DNA of 64,000 nucleotides from Chalciporus piperatus (Eukaryota; Basidiomycota; Agaricomycetes; Boletales; Boletaceae): contig JBBPTG010000054.1 in the NCBI GenBank assembly GCA_038093975.1, positions 62,001-126,000 of the forward strand, given 5' to 3'. A program made the position numbers and the translations under genes. The notes under the pieces are model-generated. The model was given only the letters and a program-made list of their open reading frames with translations, ran no database searches and was not told the origin of the DNA. Position 1 is the stretch's first letter. Every line of letters starts with the position of its first letter. Of this stretch, positions 11,539 through 24,905 are shown one piece after another.

Positions 11539-13232
11539 ATGAGCAAGGTTGGTTCGTCGATGGACTCGTCGTCATTCCCGTCGGTGCTTGCATGTCTCAG
11601 ATTGCTATTAGCGTTCGTTCCATTACCTTCAATAAGTGGACTCCAGCATGACCATCAGTTGTCCTCCCCGCTGACTTCATATTTCCGCCGTCAGTACGCG
11701 TTCATGAATTCAAGTTGACGCGCCCACTGAACCACGAACTGTGTAGTGAAAGAAGGACTATGGCTTTATAGCCACGACGTTGACCCTTACGCTGGAGGCG
11801 TTTTTCGACATGTGAGTGATACCTCGATTCTCCGACATGCGCCTGATGTCCCTTGAACACAGTCCCCGTTACTTTTATCATTCTTCTCTACTATTGTTCC
11901 ACCATTGCCTATAGTATGGGCATTGAGTGATGTGGTGGGCGCATGGGCACTGCTTCGTATATGGCGCGCCCGACAGCGTGTCGGGAAGGGATCAACCAGT
12001 CGGGATGGCTTGGTTGCCGCTGCGTATCTTCTGAACCCTTATCTCTTCCTTCCATCCCTGGCACTCTCAACGTCGACATTCGAGAACACGTCCGTCCTTC
12101 TAGCGCTTATGTTTGCGTCCGAAGGTATGTTCCGAGACGCGTCTCTACCCTCCCTCCTCATTTCGTTATGCCCTTCAGGGAAACGGCCGGCCGCTCTCCT
12201 GGCTCTCGCGTTCTCGACACATCTCTCCTTGTCGACGTTACTTCTCGTCGTACCAGTACTCATGCTACTCGTTTCATCTCCGACCTCCCAGCTCGCTTCT
12301 CCGCATATATTCAAGGGTAACCTTCGCACGGCGTGCATATATGCGGGTGAATTTGTTGCATACTGGCTCGTCCTTTTCGGTGCTGCCTCTATCACGGCCG
12401 GTGGGGGCTGGGGATGGATGCGTGAAACGTGGGGCGCGTGGTTCGTCCCCTCTTTTCTGATAGCTGGGGCGGACGCCTGAAATGCATGATGTCGTTACAG
12501 TCTCACTCTACCGGATCTGACGCCGAACCCGGGTTTATGGTGGTACTTCTTCACAGAGATGTTTGACCATTTCAGACCCTTTTTCCTCATGGTATTCTCC
12601 GTACGTCCCCCGCACCCGTACCCGGACATCGAGACCTCCTCCGCTGAACTTTTCGCTCTCGTCGTTCTTTTATTTAAAAGGTCCACCTCGCTATTTATGT
12701 TATGCCTATATGGATCAAATTCCAGTAAGTGAAAAGATCATACCCATTTTTTTTTTTTTTTTTTTTTGCAAAAATCCTGAGGTGTTTGAATAGACATGAT
12801 CCATTATATGCGTCTTTCCTGTTGATTGGCATCCTTGGGATCTTCAAAGCGTACCTCACCCTTGCCGACCCTGGACTATTCGTGAGCATGTTCGTGCTCT
12901 TCCCAGAGGTATACCCATGTATGTCGCATCTTCATTTTTATCCGAGAGAGTGCGCCATGCTCATCTGCTCATCATTCTTACACTCTATAGACCTCCGTCA
13001 CCCGATCGTCACAACGCTCGTACACATCCACGCAGCCCTCCTCCTACCGCTCTTCCACGCCCTCTGGGTGACCGAGGGAAGAGGAAACGCCAACTTTTAT
13101 TACGCAGCAAGTTTGGTCATGGGCGTGGGAGGAGGGATGGGCGTTTTGGATGCGTGTTTTGCAGGCTTGAGGATCGCGATCGGGGATATCGCACAAGGGG
13201 AAGGGGAAAAGTGGGAGGTGGTGCAAGAGTGA
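11539..13232 (+). CDS. GAB1: GPI transamidase subunit PIG-U / Gab1
   Basis: Polytopic ER-membrane subunit of the complex that attaches glycosylphosphatidylinositol anchors to proteins. Seven exons give 434 residues, the usual family length: 11539-11689, 11747-11811, 11863-12440, 12501-12600, 12681-12724, 12794-12918, 12991-13232. Diagnostic segments are LSSPLTSYFRLKEGLWLY, DPYAGGVFRHSPLLL near the N-terminus, AAYLLNPYLFLPSLALST, and the family signature LTLPDLTPNPGLWWYFFTEM followed by FDHFRPFFLMVF. Many hydrophobic stretches between these match its multi-span topology. A second in-frame ATG at 11560 is an equally possible start. The intron between exons 5 and 6 carries a 21-T run. The downstream neighbour is on the opposite strand and converges on it. 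Confidence 0.92.
12747..12767 (+). repeat. poly-T run inside a PIG-U intron
   Basis: Twenty-one consecutive T lie between the donor at 12725 and the acceptor at 12793. On the coding strand it resembles an over-long polypyrimidine tract. Length variation here could affect splicing, but that is only a possibility. Confidence 0.85.
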
Positions 13233-13457
13233 TTCGCGTTTTGGACGAGCGACTGTGGTTTTTATTTGGGGTGGCATAGATGGTCATACATAGATATTGG
13301 GTATGGTCCCCGTCCCGTGGACGTGAGGTCGAATGCCCCGATTCCCCATCAATGCTGCGCTTTGTGTCAATGACAACCCGCAATCCCAACGTACATGGAG
13401 TACAGTCCACAAATAAATAGCGTTAGCGGAGGCACGAGAGCGAGAACGCCTTCACTC

Positions 13458-16400
13458 TTAGTAAACGGTTCCTTGAGCCCCCTGTTCGCCCTGTCCCTCT
13501 TCAACTTCACGACCACCTTGAGCAACCGTCTCGCCAGCAGGATCACCCTGTGCGCTAGGCTCTCCTTCACCACGCAACAATCTATCCAATATTCGCATGT
13601 TCTGATAGCCCGATAACACCCGCCTGAAGAAACTGCGAGCAAAAAAAAAAAAAAATCAACACACGTCCGCGCCCCCGAAACAAGAATATGAACGAGAACG
13701 ACCCATTCCACTCACTCGTACACCTTGACGGAGAGATAAGCAGGCGTGATCAGGACGACCGCGAGAATAGCGAGGACGGAGACTCCGAGCAAGGCAGGTA
13801 GAATCGTCACCACCGCAACAGTTTGGTTGCGAAGCAGGTTCGCGAGTCGATCCCAGTGTTTGATGTGTGGCAGGACGGCGTCGCCGATCGACATGAGGCC
13901 CTCTTCTGATAGTTCCTCGTCGACGGCTTTGATCATTTTGTCCAACATGTTGATCACATCCGCTGGGGGAGACGAATGTCAGTTTAGTTATCCACGGCGG
14001 CCCAGGGGCAGATGGAGGAGAGAGAGGCAGACAAACCTCGATTTGGAGTGTTGATCCGCCATGCGGACGTATCTGTCTCGTCTACGAGGTTTCCGGATAG
14101 GAAAAGATGCTTCAAGCTCCCGAATTGCATCGTCTCGCGAGTACGATCGCGCAGCGTTTCTGGATCAGAAAACGATTGTCAGCATCGACAACATACACAC
14201 ATCAGTTTGTAAAAAAAAAACACTCGCTATGTTGTGCTAAACTGCGCAAAGCACATGCAGGGCCGAGCATCCACGAAGGCTTCCTGGAAGGCGCATCCGC
14301 GGATCCTGCGGGAGGCGTCGTCAGCGTCTCGGTCACCACCGATCGAGCTTGCTCCGTGGGCGGAGTAGGGCTTTGTGCGGTTGGCTCCGATGTATTGGAT
14401 TGAAGTGGCAAGTAGCCTTCGGGCAGGAGCATCTCGACTATCTCGACTATCACTGGACTTATGGCCGCGACGCCGTGCTCTGAGACAGACAAATTGAGAA
14501 CGAATACAAAAGGTAGTGCGGATACGGTGCGTACCCGTCTGGGCCAAGGCAGAGAGGATCGTCACGCCTGCTTTCTGTGCCTTCCATTCTGGGTTCCGTA
14601 AGTGATCCAGACTGTTCTCGACGAGTTTTCGAGTCCAGGGACCGTCCTGGTCTAGAAGGATGTCAGCTACGACGTACAAATGCGGTCCGTCGGAGTGCGT
14701 ACTAAAGGACCGGAAGATATCCAAGCAGATTAGACTGGTCCGGATTTCTTTCGGTTTACCCGCTCCGAGCTTCGTTTCTAGGACCCTGGTGATATTGTAA
14801 TCCTTGATCTTCTCCCTGAGGTCCGCTGGACGTAGATATGTGAGGATACAGGAGACATCATAGAACGAGGCTAAGGCCTTACCATGCTGCATGAAGTCAC
14901 CAAAGATTTGGAATCCTTCTACTGGGCCAACGGCGTCATCGAAATAGTCGAGTCGCAGCATGTTGACGATAAATTTGGGGAGGTTGTTGTTGTCTTTAAC
15001 AGCCTCTTTCATGTCGTCTAATATCACCTTCAGCCATCTGAGTGTCTCGATGGAGAGGAATCGACCTACTGTACTTCAAACACGTAGCTAACGCATAGGC
15101 TGCCAAGAGCGATGCATCTTTACGCTCCAATTGGTCGATGAAGATTTCCAAAATATGGATCTCGCGCAGGTATGTGTTGATAGCGCCGGCTGGTGAACGA
15201 TAAGCTCGGGAAAGCGGTCGAACAAAGGCCAACTTACTCTCGCAAAGTTTCAAGATTGTCATAGTAGCAGCAGTACGTTCCCTCGCATTTCCCTTCTGTA
15301 CAGCCTTTTTGAGCTCTCCAATGAGTTCTCGTTGTTGGGGAAGGAGATTTTGAGCATCTGGTTGCAAACGTCGTCAGCCGAATCATATCGAATGCTCTCA
15401 ACGTCACTGACTTAGTCCGAAAAGCTCATGCAGGATATCCTGTCCAGGACTTGCACCATTTCCACTCTGGTTCTCTGACGATGCCTGATCATTTCCAGGA
15501 CTCAAGCGGGCCAACGCGTTGGCGAGATTAGTTCGAATGTTCCTATCGTGGTGATCCAGTTGTTCTGCAACTCTTGTTAGCAATAGCTAACTCGGCTCGA
15601 AGCCCTCGGGCTCACCTGGTTCGCTCCGATCATAAAGGAAGAGTAGTGCTTCAACGGCGAGCAGACCAACGAGCGACTTGTTCTTCCTCGCTAGTGCCCG
15701 GAGCCTCGGCTTCACCACAGCACATACAGGTTTCGCTGTGAACAAGTGTCACCCCCTTCGAATTGCAGGAGTCAACAAAGGCTGATACTGACCTTCTGGG
15801 ATGCGAGCCAACGTCATCACTACCCGGAGTGAAGCAATCAGGTGGTGCGGATCTGAAAGAAAGAGAAAAGGATACACGTGAGCGTCGTCATATCGTGACT
15901 TTCTCGTACTCACTTTCCGCTTCCAGCATCTGTAAGAGCCTGGACCTGTCGGAACCGGGTGGATTGGAACCAAGCTGCTGGACGAGCCCTTGTCGTCTGT
16001 CCTCTGCGGAACTGTAAGCCACCGCGCCAGACTCGGCCTAACACGCACGCACCGCATTCCAGGAGGCAATTGACGCCATCCATTGCCTGTGAAAAGTATG
16101 GGCCTGGTTGCTGCACGAATGTATCCAGGAGTGTCATGAGACTCTCCATCACATCTTCGGTTAAAATACGATCCCGAAGGACTTGGTGTTTCGTCAGAGG
16201 TCGGAGAAGTGCGACCACTCGTGGGCAATCACGGTGCTTGTGTGCAGCTAGAATGTCGGTCAGACATTTCTTTGCGTCATCGAAGATCCTTGGTGGGAAC
16301 TGAATATCATTAGTGTGACTGGCAGGATCTGTGTCGTCCTCGCACGCTGCAATGAACAATTATGGGCGATCGAGACGACAACACGAGATAGAGAACTCAC

Positions 16401-18436
16401 AAGCCTCATAATAAGCGACGATCGTAACCAGCCTAACGAGCTTTGGGCAATTGGCGTTCTCTATGAGACCCTTGAACTTGCCTTGCCAATCGGGCACGTT
16501 CCTGACGCATTGCTTGCCCTCCTCTGGAAAAATGAATGGTTTGAACGTCGAGGATGAATGTCGCGGACACAGAACTCACTGAATCGTAACATAAACAACA
16601 GTCTGTCGAGGTATATCGGCGCGACACCTTGCTGGCCACCCAAGTAGGTAACAAGTTCCTGTGCTGCGGTGTCGTCGAACAGTCCCGTTTCCCAAAACTC
16701 CCTATCTAGCGGCATATCCGAAGATACCGACTGGATAAACGGGATGTCAAAACCTTCTCCGAGGGTTGCTCGGGGTCTATACGCGTTGGCAAACAAAACT
16801 GAAGCATGTACTTTCTGACCGGGGATTATTCGACGAGGTTGCAAGCGGTGAAGTCTAATGAGCGAAATGAGACACATAGCCACCAGCGTACGATGGAACC
16901 CACCTTCGAGAGTCATCGCCAGCACCGCTGAAGGATACTTGATGTTTGATGGGTAGATACTCGATCACTTTCCATCCAGTTGACATCGAGTCGCTGATTC
17001 CAAAGTCGAGATCATCTGGCACCCAGACGATATCCGTCGGCATTAATACCAAACCATTTGCAGCTGCTTCGCGGCGCATCCACAACAATGAGACGTTACC
17101 AGCTTGATGGGACTTTCCCGGTCTGTTCTTGCCGCCCCTTTACGCCAACATTCATCAGTGAATAAAGCTGGGTACCAGACGGGCCTGAGACGGCGGAGAT
17201 ACGCACACGTCAGAGTGGCTGCCGGCAAACCAAACTTCTTTGATCTCGCTAGTCCTGGTCTTCCTCGTCTCGGGCGAGTTCGTGCTGCTCTCTGTCGAAT
17301 CCGAATGTTCTGAGACAATATACCTGCACTTGCCGTCGTCCGCTTGAGAGTTCATTTCATGGAAGTACTCCGGCATGAACTTGACCCGAAGCTCATCAAG
17401 GGCGAGAGCGTGTCGGAAGTGGCAGGCATGCGCCGCAGATGAAGACGTTGACAGGAAGACGTCCCCTCTTATAAGTCCTACGGAGGAGACCGTATCCCTG
17501 ACTAATGTGAGCCCCGAAAGGTGATTGAATGTATGGGGCGAAACCTACCAGACACCAACGAAATGGACTCCGAGGTCCTTCCACGAAAACGTGTTCTTGA
17601 ATTCTCTTGCAATTTGCCTTGTCTTGGGTTTCCGTGAACGAATTGATTCATAATGATCCCAGGCACTGTCAACAGAACCCCTTCGTCAACTTCGTGCGGG
17701 GATGGGGGAAAGGCTACTGACGTTCCAATCTGCTTTTCGGTAGGGGTCCTTATTAACCCAATCTACCCCAGTGGTTCAAATCATGAACGGTTTAAACACG
17801 GACTAAAACCGTACCTCGTGTATCATGCCCGCCAAAACGCGGACCTGGTACGCTCCTCGTGAGAACCCTACAATACCATTAGCATCGGCTAAGCGTTACT
17901 GACCACCTCAGCCTACCGAAGAGATATATCTGATCCCCTTCTTGATACGTTCGAGCTAACCATCCATACGCATCCTTCACGATCTCTTCCATGTTCCTGT
18001 CATGGGTTGAGTGAATGCGCGCACAAGACGTGTCCCGACCACAAACCATGCAACAGCCATGTCAAATTTGTCAGAGAACGCTCTCTCCATCCGGTTAAAA
18101 ATATGCAATGACTTTGGCCGTGTGCCGATTCCACTTGAATAATAGGCAAATTGTTTAGGCTGATCCGTCTCGAGGTCGATCTTGGCAAACAATTTCACGA
18201 CGTTTGTATTCTGAGCACGGTCATGATGTGCGAAAGAAACAACGCATGTCGGAGATGCTTACATTCTGACCAAATTGGTTTGATGTGCCGTCGATACAGA
18301 CCACGAGGTTCCTCGAGTTCATTCTGTGTCGGGAATTGCATTGTGAATATCTACCCGAAGCCCGGAACGATGAGCTCGTCATTGGGGTACCAGAATCGTC
18401 GTAGCCGGACGAGCTTCTTGGGCTTGGAATGGTCAT
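13458..18436 (-). CDS. DUF2235 (Tle1-like) hydrolase - armadillo-like - membrane protein, copy A
   Basis: Large multi-exon gene of roughly 1,150-1,200 residues. Start taken at ATG 18436; stop at 13458-13460. The N-terminal ~400 residues are a DUF2235 alpha/beta-hydrolase domain: RNLVVCIDGTSNQFG, SGIGTRP, then YLFG-FSRGAYQVRVLAG (split by an intron), where GFSRGA holds the expected nucleophile serine, VGLIRGDVF, RHALALDERR, and EVWFAGSHSDV. These match the Tle1 phospholipase-like fold. The middle is alpha-helical with armadillo/HEAT-like repeats (AATMTILKLCE, LLAAYALATCLKYS, GVTILSALAQTG). Near the C-terminus a hydrophobic helix (VVTILPALLGVSVLAILAVV) precedes a polar tail rich in Gly, Glu and Gln. 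Reaction and target are unknown; bacterial relatives are lipases. A paralogue lies head-to-tail upstream (19981-24905) with the same exon plan. Confidence 0.8.
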
Positions 18437-19980
18437 GGGAGATGCTGAGGCGAGTTGTGAAGCATTGTTACACGATGAGGCTGTCTTTTCAACGACAGGA
18501 ATCTGGGAAAGACAGGATGCCGCGCGTAGTTGGAAATGGAGGTTGCAGTGTGGGCACAACGAGGCGTACCGGGTGGACGCAGTCTTTGCGAAATATGCTT
18601 CATAGTTTCGTCATCCACGCACGCAGTCACCGGGAGAAGTCCATTATGGGATAGAGACCGAACGCGGTCGAAAAAGATCTTCGATAGGCGAAGTCTCCAT
18701 GCATCTGGGTAGTTTAGTGAGACAACTTTCAACTCATCCTTTGACAACGCACTCTAAAAAGCGGGGATTCGGAATCGCATGAAACCCTGGCGTTTCACTA
18801 CGAGGGAGGATCGATGATCCTTGGAGACTCTTGGGGAGTCGCACCGCACAGTGGTTGCCTTGTGGAACAAGTTGCCAGTGATCGGAAAGACGACTCGCAC
18901 AACGTGTGATTCACCCTTGAATCGAACAATCCTTGACATCAGGGGAGGCAGCGAATACTAGTGAACTTGGAACAGCCGGAACCGGGTAAGTTTCAATATT
19001 GATGGCAGTGGAAATCTGGTTAGATTCGGTTCAAATGACTTGGAAGTCGATGTGCACACGCAAGTTGCAACTGCCAGTGACAGGTTCATAACCCGAAATC
19101 TTCTTTCACAGGTCACAGTGATCGATCCAGTGCTGAGCGCTGAACGGTGAGCATGCCTATCCATCCTATTGTTAGGTGGGGTCGCAATTCCACGCGCACG
19201 ATGTTACAGGAATTAGCAATAGAACAGGCCTTCAACTCGCGGAAACCGCATGGCAAGGCTATTGATGGCATGTATCAGTGCAAAGCGGAGACTCGGATCC
19301 CCTAGAAGAACCTCGATCCAATCAAACGAACTTATCATAGGACTGACGTACTACTGCTTGTTGTGGTCGTCAGGACTCAGCGCATGCCACACGCACAGTC
19401 GGCCTGGGCCATTGGCTCACGAGAGCTCTTTTCGAGCCATTGGGCATCAGCTTTTCCTAAGCGCTCATTGAGCGCTCAATGAGCTCGGCTGGACCGCTTA
19501 GCTCGTTTTGGAGTCGCTTACAGTCTGCTTGGCCAATGAGAGCCTCCCAAAGTGTGGTGGAATGAGTACGTTATTTTGACGCTTTGCAGATGATTACCTT
19601 CGCGATAAATGTATGGAACATGCCAGGATGAGAATGCATGTCACACATGTAATCGAGAATCCATCCTCGCACCCGCCTTGCAGGGCTGCAACCCCACGCA
19701 GGTGCGAGCATTTTCATTGTGGGGTGCGAGGGTGGTGTTCCGTAAACAACGGCGTCGACGATTAACGCGCAGAGGGAATGCATTGATGTTTAAATGCATG
19801 TCAGCAAGATATAATCCACTAATCGGTAATGTACAGATCCAGAATCTAGGGTGGTCACAAAAACAAGAAACACATCAGTTCTGGTCAGCAATGTTACTGC
19901 TCCCCGGAACGCCCTCGCCTCCGTGCCCACCCTGGGCACCCACTTCTTCTCGATCATTCTCAGAAGCGATCCTTGCATGT
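18437..19980. other. spacer between the two DUF2235 genes
   Basis: About 1.5 kb between the stop of copy B and the start of copy A, which must contain copy A's promoter. ORFs here are short and domain-free; one frame at 18433-18747 on the minus strand runs into copy A's 5' end but has no ATG start. A perfect 22-bp palindrome sits at 19463-19484. Confidence 0.5.
19463..19484. repeat. perfect 22-bp palindrome in the inter-paralogue spacer
   Basis: The sequence GCTCATTGAGCG read from 19463 is self-complementary across 22 bases with no spacer. GAGCGCTC forms its core, and the arms contain CATTGAG/CTCAATG. A dyad this long without a loop suits a dimeric DNA-binding protein better than an RNA hairpin. 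No second copy is seen beside copy B. Confidence 0.7.
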
Positions 19981-22900
19981 TAACCCTGAACACCTTCATC
20001 GTGCCCACTCTTGGCTCCTTCGCTTTCATGTCCGCCCTCTGGCTGAACACTTTCGACTGCCGGTGCACCTTGCGTGTCCTGGCCTTCACCTTCACGCCCG
20101 CGCAGCCTGTTCAGGGTGCGAGAGTTCTGATAGCGTACAACTAGCCGTTTGAATACCCTATTGATGCCAGGGATGAGTAACCACTAGAAAGGATTCACCC
20201 GTTACTCACTCGTAAATCTTGAGGGAAAGGTAGATCGGAGTGGCGACGACCACTCCAATAATCGCGAGAGCGGAGACACCAAGCACTAGAGGGAGAATGG
20301 TCACCACAGTGACTGCTCTATCACGGAGGAGTGCAGCGAGCCGGTCCCAGTGTTGAATGTGGGGGAGAACAGCATCCCCGATGGACATCAGACCTTCTTC
20401 AGATAATTCCTCGTCGACCGCTTTGATCATTTTGTCGAGCATATCGATCACATCGGCTGAGGCGTTTGCTCAGTATCCGATCCCAGCTCACATATCAGAG
20501 AAATTATAGCTAACCTCGGTTGGGGGTTTTAACTCGCCACGCAGACGTCTCTGTCTCGTCGACGAGGCTTCCGGATAGATGTAGATGTTTCAAGCTACCA
20601 AATTGCAATGTGGCACGAGTACACTCGCGCAGCATCTCTGTGATACTATCACGTTAGTTCCATCTAGGCACAGGGTGACAAGGAATACTCGCTATTCTGA
20701 GCCAGAATGCGCAATGCGCAAGCGGGTCCCAACATTGACGAAGGCAGCTTGGATGGCGAGTCCGGTGACATAGTCTGTGCGCGAGATGGTGCCGGTGGGC
20801 GGCCTGCCTCTGTTTCGGTCTGAGCTGGGCCATCGCCAGGCGAGGAAGGGTTCGCAGCCGTCGTATTTGGGCCGCCAGACGGTATGATGAGGTAGCCAAC
20901 TGGCAGAAGCATCTCGACTATCTCGAGAATGCGTTCCCTGATGGCCGCCGCACCATGATCTGACGTTGGGTGTAAGGCAAGCATAGCAGAACTAAGACGA
21001 ACAAGCTACGTACCAGTCTGTGCTAACGCAGAGAGGATCGTAACGCCCGCTTTCTGGACCTTCCATACTGGGTTGTTCATGTAGACCAAGCTCTCCTTGA
21101 CGAGGTCTCTCGTCCAGGGACCATTGTGGTCTAGGAATACCTCGTCAAACATTAGACTAGCATGTTCTTCCCATCACGTACCAAACGATCTGAATATGTC
21201 TAAGCATATCAAGCTAGTCCGAATCTCTTTCGGCTTTCCAGCTCCTAGCTTCAGCTTGAGAACTTTCGTGATATCGTATTTCCTGATCTTCTCCCTGAGG
21301 TCGGCTGTCTCATGCAGTGAGCGTGAAGGAAGATGTGTGTCAATCATGAAATGTTACCGTGTTGCATGAAGTCACCAAGGATTTGGAAACCTTCAACTTG
21401 GCCTACGGCATCATCGAAATAGTCTAACCTGAGCATGCCAATGATGTATTTGGGCAAATCTTCGTTGTCCTTCACAGCATCCTTCATCTCCCCTATTGCA
21501 ATACTCATTGAGGTGAGTTCCTGACAGAACGAAATTTGACCCACTGTATTTCAGCCAAGTCGCCAACGCATAAGCGGCCAGAAGGGCACTGTTTTTCATC
21601 TGAAGTTGATTGATGAATACCTCCATGATGCGGATCTCGAGAAGATAAGTGCGTATAATTGCGGCTAATGACGAACGTCGAACGATTATGAGCCCCGTAA
21701 TGGTTTGCGGGAGAGTATCGGACTTACTCTCGCACAACTTCAAAAGCGTCATGGTTGCAGCCGTACGCTCCCGCGCTTTGCCGTTCTCGATTGCAGACTT
21801 CAGTTCTTCGATAAGATTCCTTTGCGATGCAGTGAGCTCCGAGGCATCTGCAACATCGATCATCAAGTTGAACTATACTAGACCACTCAACGTACTGACC
21901 TAAGCCGAAGAGGTGACGCAAGATTTCATGACCGTTGTGCTCGTTGCTGCCCGACGAGGTACGGTTGTTGTCTGGGTTTAAGCGGACCAAGGTGCTTGCG
22001 AGATTGGCTCGGAAGTTCTGATTCCGGAGACCAGCGTCGAGTTGCTCTGTTCATCCAAATTAATGAAGAGAATGGGGCGGAATCGCAGAAATCTTGATTA
22101 CCTTGCTCGTTGTGGTCGAATAAGGCAAGCAAAGCCTCGATTGAGAGCATTCCAACAAGGCTCTCACGCCCCCCGGCCAGCTCCCGGAGCCTACGTTTAA
22201 GCGGGGTGCATATGGCCCTCGCTGTTACTCATCCACTATCAACATCGGATCAGAATTACAGTGGAAACAGACGCACCTTGCTCAGTTTGAGCGACGGTCA
22301 CCACCACGCGAAGACAGGCAGTCAGATGGTACGGGTCTGACAAAATGGGGTTAGTTCAACGAGTTCGCGAGAAGCATGTCAACGTTACCAGCTATATCCA
22401 GCATGCGCAGTAGTCGCGCGGAGGAATCAACACCGAGGTGCCGAATAAGACTCTGCTGTAAGTCGTCTATCCAAATATGAGTCCGCATGTTCAGCATGGG
22501 GCGTAGAAACGAACACACTGCACTTGACTAAACTGGTTAATCCGTCCATCGCTTGGGCGAAGTTACCGCCCGGACTGTTGATGATTTGATCAAGAAGCTC
22601 CATGAATGTTCCGAGGACGTCTTCAGTTAAGATCTGCTGTCGAAGAACTTGATGTCTCGTCAAAGGCCGTAAGAGAGCAACTACCCTCGGGCAATCTCGA
22701 TGCTTGCGGGAAGCGAGTATACTCCTGAAGCATGTCTTCGCATCGTTGAAAACCTCCTGGGGCAACTTGATTGGTGCAATAGGATTCGAGGGACTTGCAT
22801 CCCCATCGTAGGCTGTGAAGAAAGGTCAAAGTTGGGACCACCCGCGCTGTTTAGCTACAGCAACCCACCAGCTTCGAAATAAGCAACAACTGCGACAAGT

Positions 22901-24905
22901 CTCACGAGGCCGACGCGACTGTGTATGAGGTTTTCGAACGTATCCCTCCAATCAGAAACCTGTCTAACGCATTCCCTGCCCTCCTCTGAACGCCGGAACA
23001 AGTGAGTCTCAAGCACAGCGGATGGAAGAAGCGAACTCACTGAAGCGCAGCATGAATAACAACCTGTCGAGGTATATTGGTGCAACACCTTGTTGACCAC
23101 CCAGGTAGGCCATCAACTCCTTCGCAGCCGTATTGTCGAAGAGTCCCGTCTCCCATATTCCGTTGTCTAGCTCGGTATCTGTCAACCTCGCCTGTATGAT
23201 CGGTATATCAAACCCTTCTCCGAGTGTCGCATGAGGCCTGTACGTATTGGCGAACAGGACGGAAGCATGGACTTTCTGACCGGGAATAATACGACGGGGT
23301 TGGAGGCGGTGCAGCCTTCCAAAGCCTATCAGGCATAGAAAGCACCGATGTAAGGTAAGACTTACCGTCGCGCATTGTCACCGGCACCACTGAAGGATAC
23401 CTGGTGCTTGATGGGGAGGTATTCGATCATCTTCCAGCCTTTGGTCATCGAATTGCTCGTCCCAAAGTCGAGATCATCAGGGACCCAGACAATATCCGTG
23501 GGATTCAGCACCAAGCCACTCGCGGAAGCTTCACGGCGCATCCACAACAGCGAGACATTCCCAGCCTGATGGGATTTCCCCGGTCTGTTCTTACCACCTC
23601 TGCATGGCGAAGCGTGTCAGCGAAGTTTTCAGGACCAGAACATTTACGTACACGTCGGAATGGCTCCCAGCAAACCAAACTTCCTTGATCTCCGTAGCCT
23701 TGGTCTTAGTGGTATCGGAGGAACTGTTGCTGTTCTCCCTGGATGGAGATTTCCCCTGTTCGATGTCGGGATGAGCGACGATATACTTTGACATGTTGTT
23801 AGCCTCATCATCCGTTTGAGAGTTCATCTCGTGGAAGTACTCTGGCATGAACTTGACCCGACGTTCGTCCAGAGCGAGAGCATGCCGAAAGTGGCAAGCG
23901 TGCGCTGCAGACGAGGATGTCGATAGGAAGACATCTCCTCTGACAAGTCCAACAGAGGAGACGGTATCCCTGATTGGCGTCAGTCGATGGTTTCCTGGAG
24001 GCGTAACCGAAGGAGCAGATTCACCAAACTCCGACAAAGTGGACTCCGAGATCCTTCCAGGAAAATGTGTTCTTGAATTCCCTGGCAATCTGTCTTGGCT
24101 TTGGTTTTCCCGAGCGGATGGCCTCGTAATGATCCCATGCGCTGCCATTGTGCTTTCGTCAAGCTCATGCAAGCTAATAACATGGAAGACACTCACGTTC
24201 CAATCTGTTTCTCCGTAGGAGTTCGTATCAATCCGACCTATCAGAGAAGTTAAATCACCAAAATGACGAGGTAGCTCAGTAAGTCTTACCTCGTGGATCA
24301 TAGCCGCTAGGACGCGGACCTGGTATGCTCCTCGGGAGAACCCTATAACAACCTGAGGATCGGCTAGATTCTGTAGAAGACCTCAGCTTACCGAAGAGGT
24401 AAATTTGGTCTCCCTCCTGATAAGTTCGAGCCAACCAGCCATACGCATCCTTCACAATCTCCTCCATGTTCCTGTAATGAATCAAGTCGGTTTGGACAAC
24501 AGAGACATGTCTTGAAGTACAGACCATGCGACGGCCATGTCAAACTTGTCAGAGAATGCCCTCTCCATGCGGTTGAAGATGTGCAGTGACTTCGGCCGCG
24601 TGCCGATGCCACTGGAATAATATGCGAACTGTTTAGGCCGATCTGTCTCGAGATCGATCTTTGCGAACAGTTTCACAACATTTGTATTCTGAAGACAACA
24701 ATGAGCTCCGAAGGAAAGACAGAATCGTTCAGACACTTACATTCCGACCAAACTGATTCGACGTGCCGTCAATACAGACAACGAGGTTCCGCGAGTTCGG
24801 GTACTGTCGGATGTTGCATTTGCTACACCTCGTCGATGTCGATGAGAAATCTGGAAACGGACTGTCTGTCGGGACGTTCTGGGAGCTTGGGCCTGCAGTC
24901 GCCAT
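19981..24905 (-). CDS. DUF2235 (Tle1-like) hydrolase - armadillo-like - membrane protein, copy B
   Basis: Tandem paralogue of the 13458-18436 gene, same strand, same domain order and the same intron positions wherever I compared them. Start at ATG 24905 (MATAGPSSQ), stop at 19981-19983. N-terminal hydrolase: RNLVVCIDGTSNQFGRN, KLFAKIDLETDRPKQFAYY, SGIGTRPKSLHIFNRMERAF, the alcohol-nucleophile loop spanning an exon join, RHALALDERRVKFMPEYFHE and EVWFAGSHSDVY. Middle helical region: ARERTAATMTLLKLCESK, LLAAYALATWLKYS, MLRLDYFDDAVGQVEGFQIL. C-terminal hydrophobic helix VVTILPLVLGVSALAIIGVV, then a Gly/Glu/Gln tail. Protein identity to copy A is high in the hydrolase and the helical region and low in the first 40 and last 50 residues. 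Both copies look intact, so neither is an obvious pseudogene. Confidence 0.8.

Noticed and set aside
18433..18747. Minus-strand frame (ELKVVSLNYPDAWRL...) directly upstream of DUF2235 copy A
   Set aside because: It lacks an ATG, overlaps copy A's start in another frame, and I found no matching region upstream of copy B.
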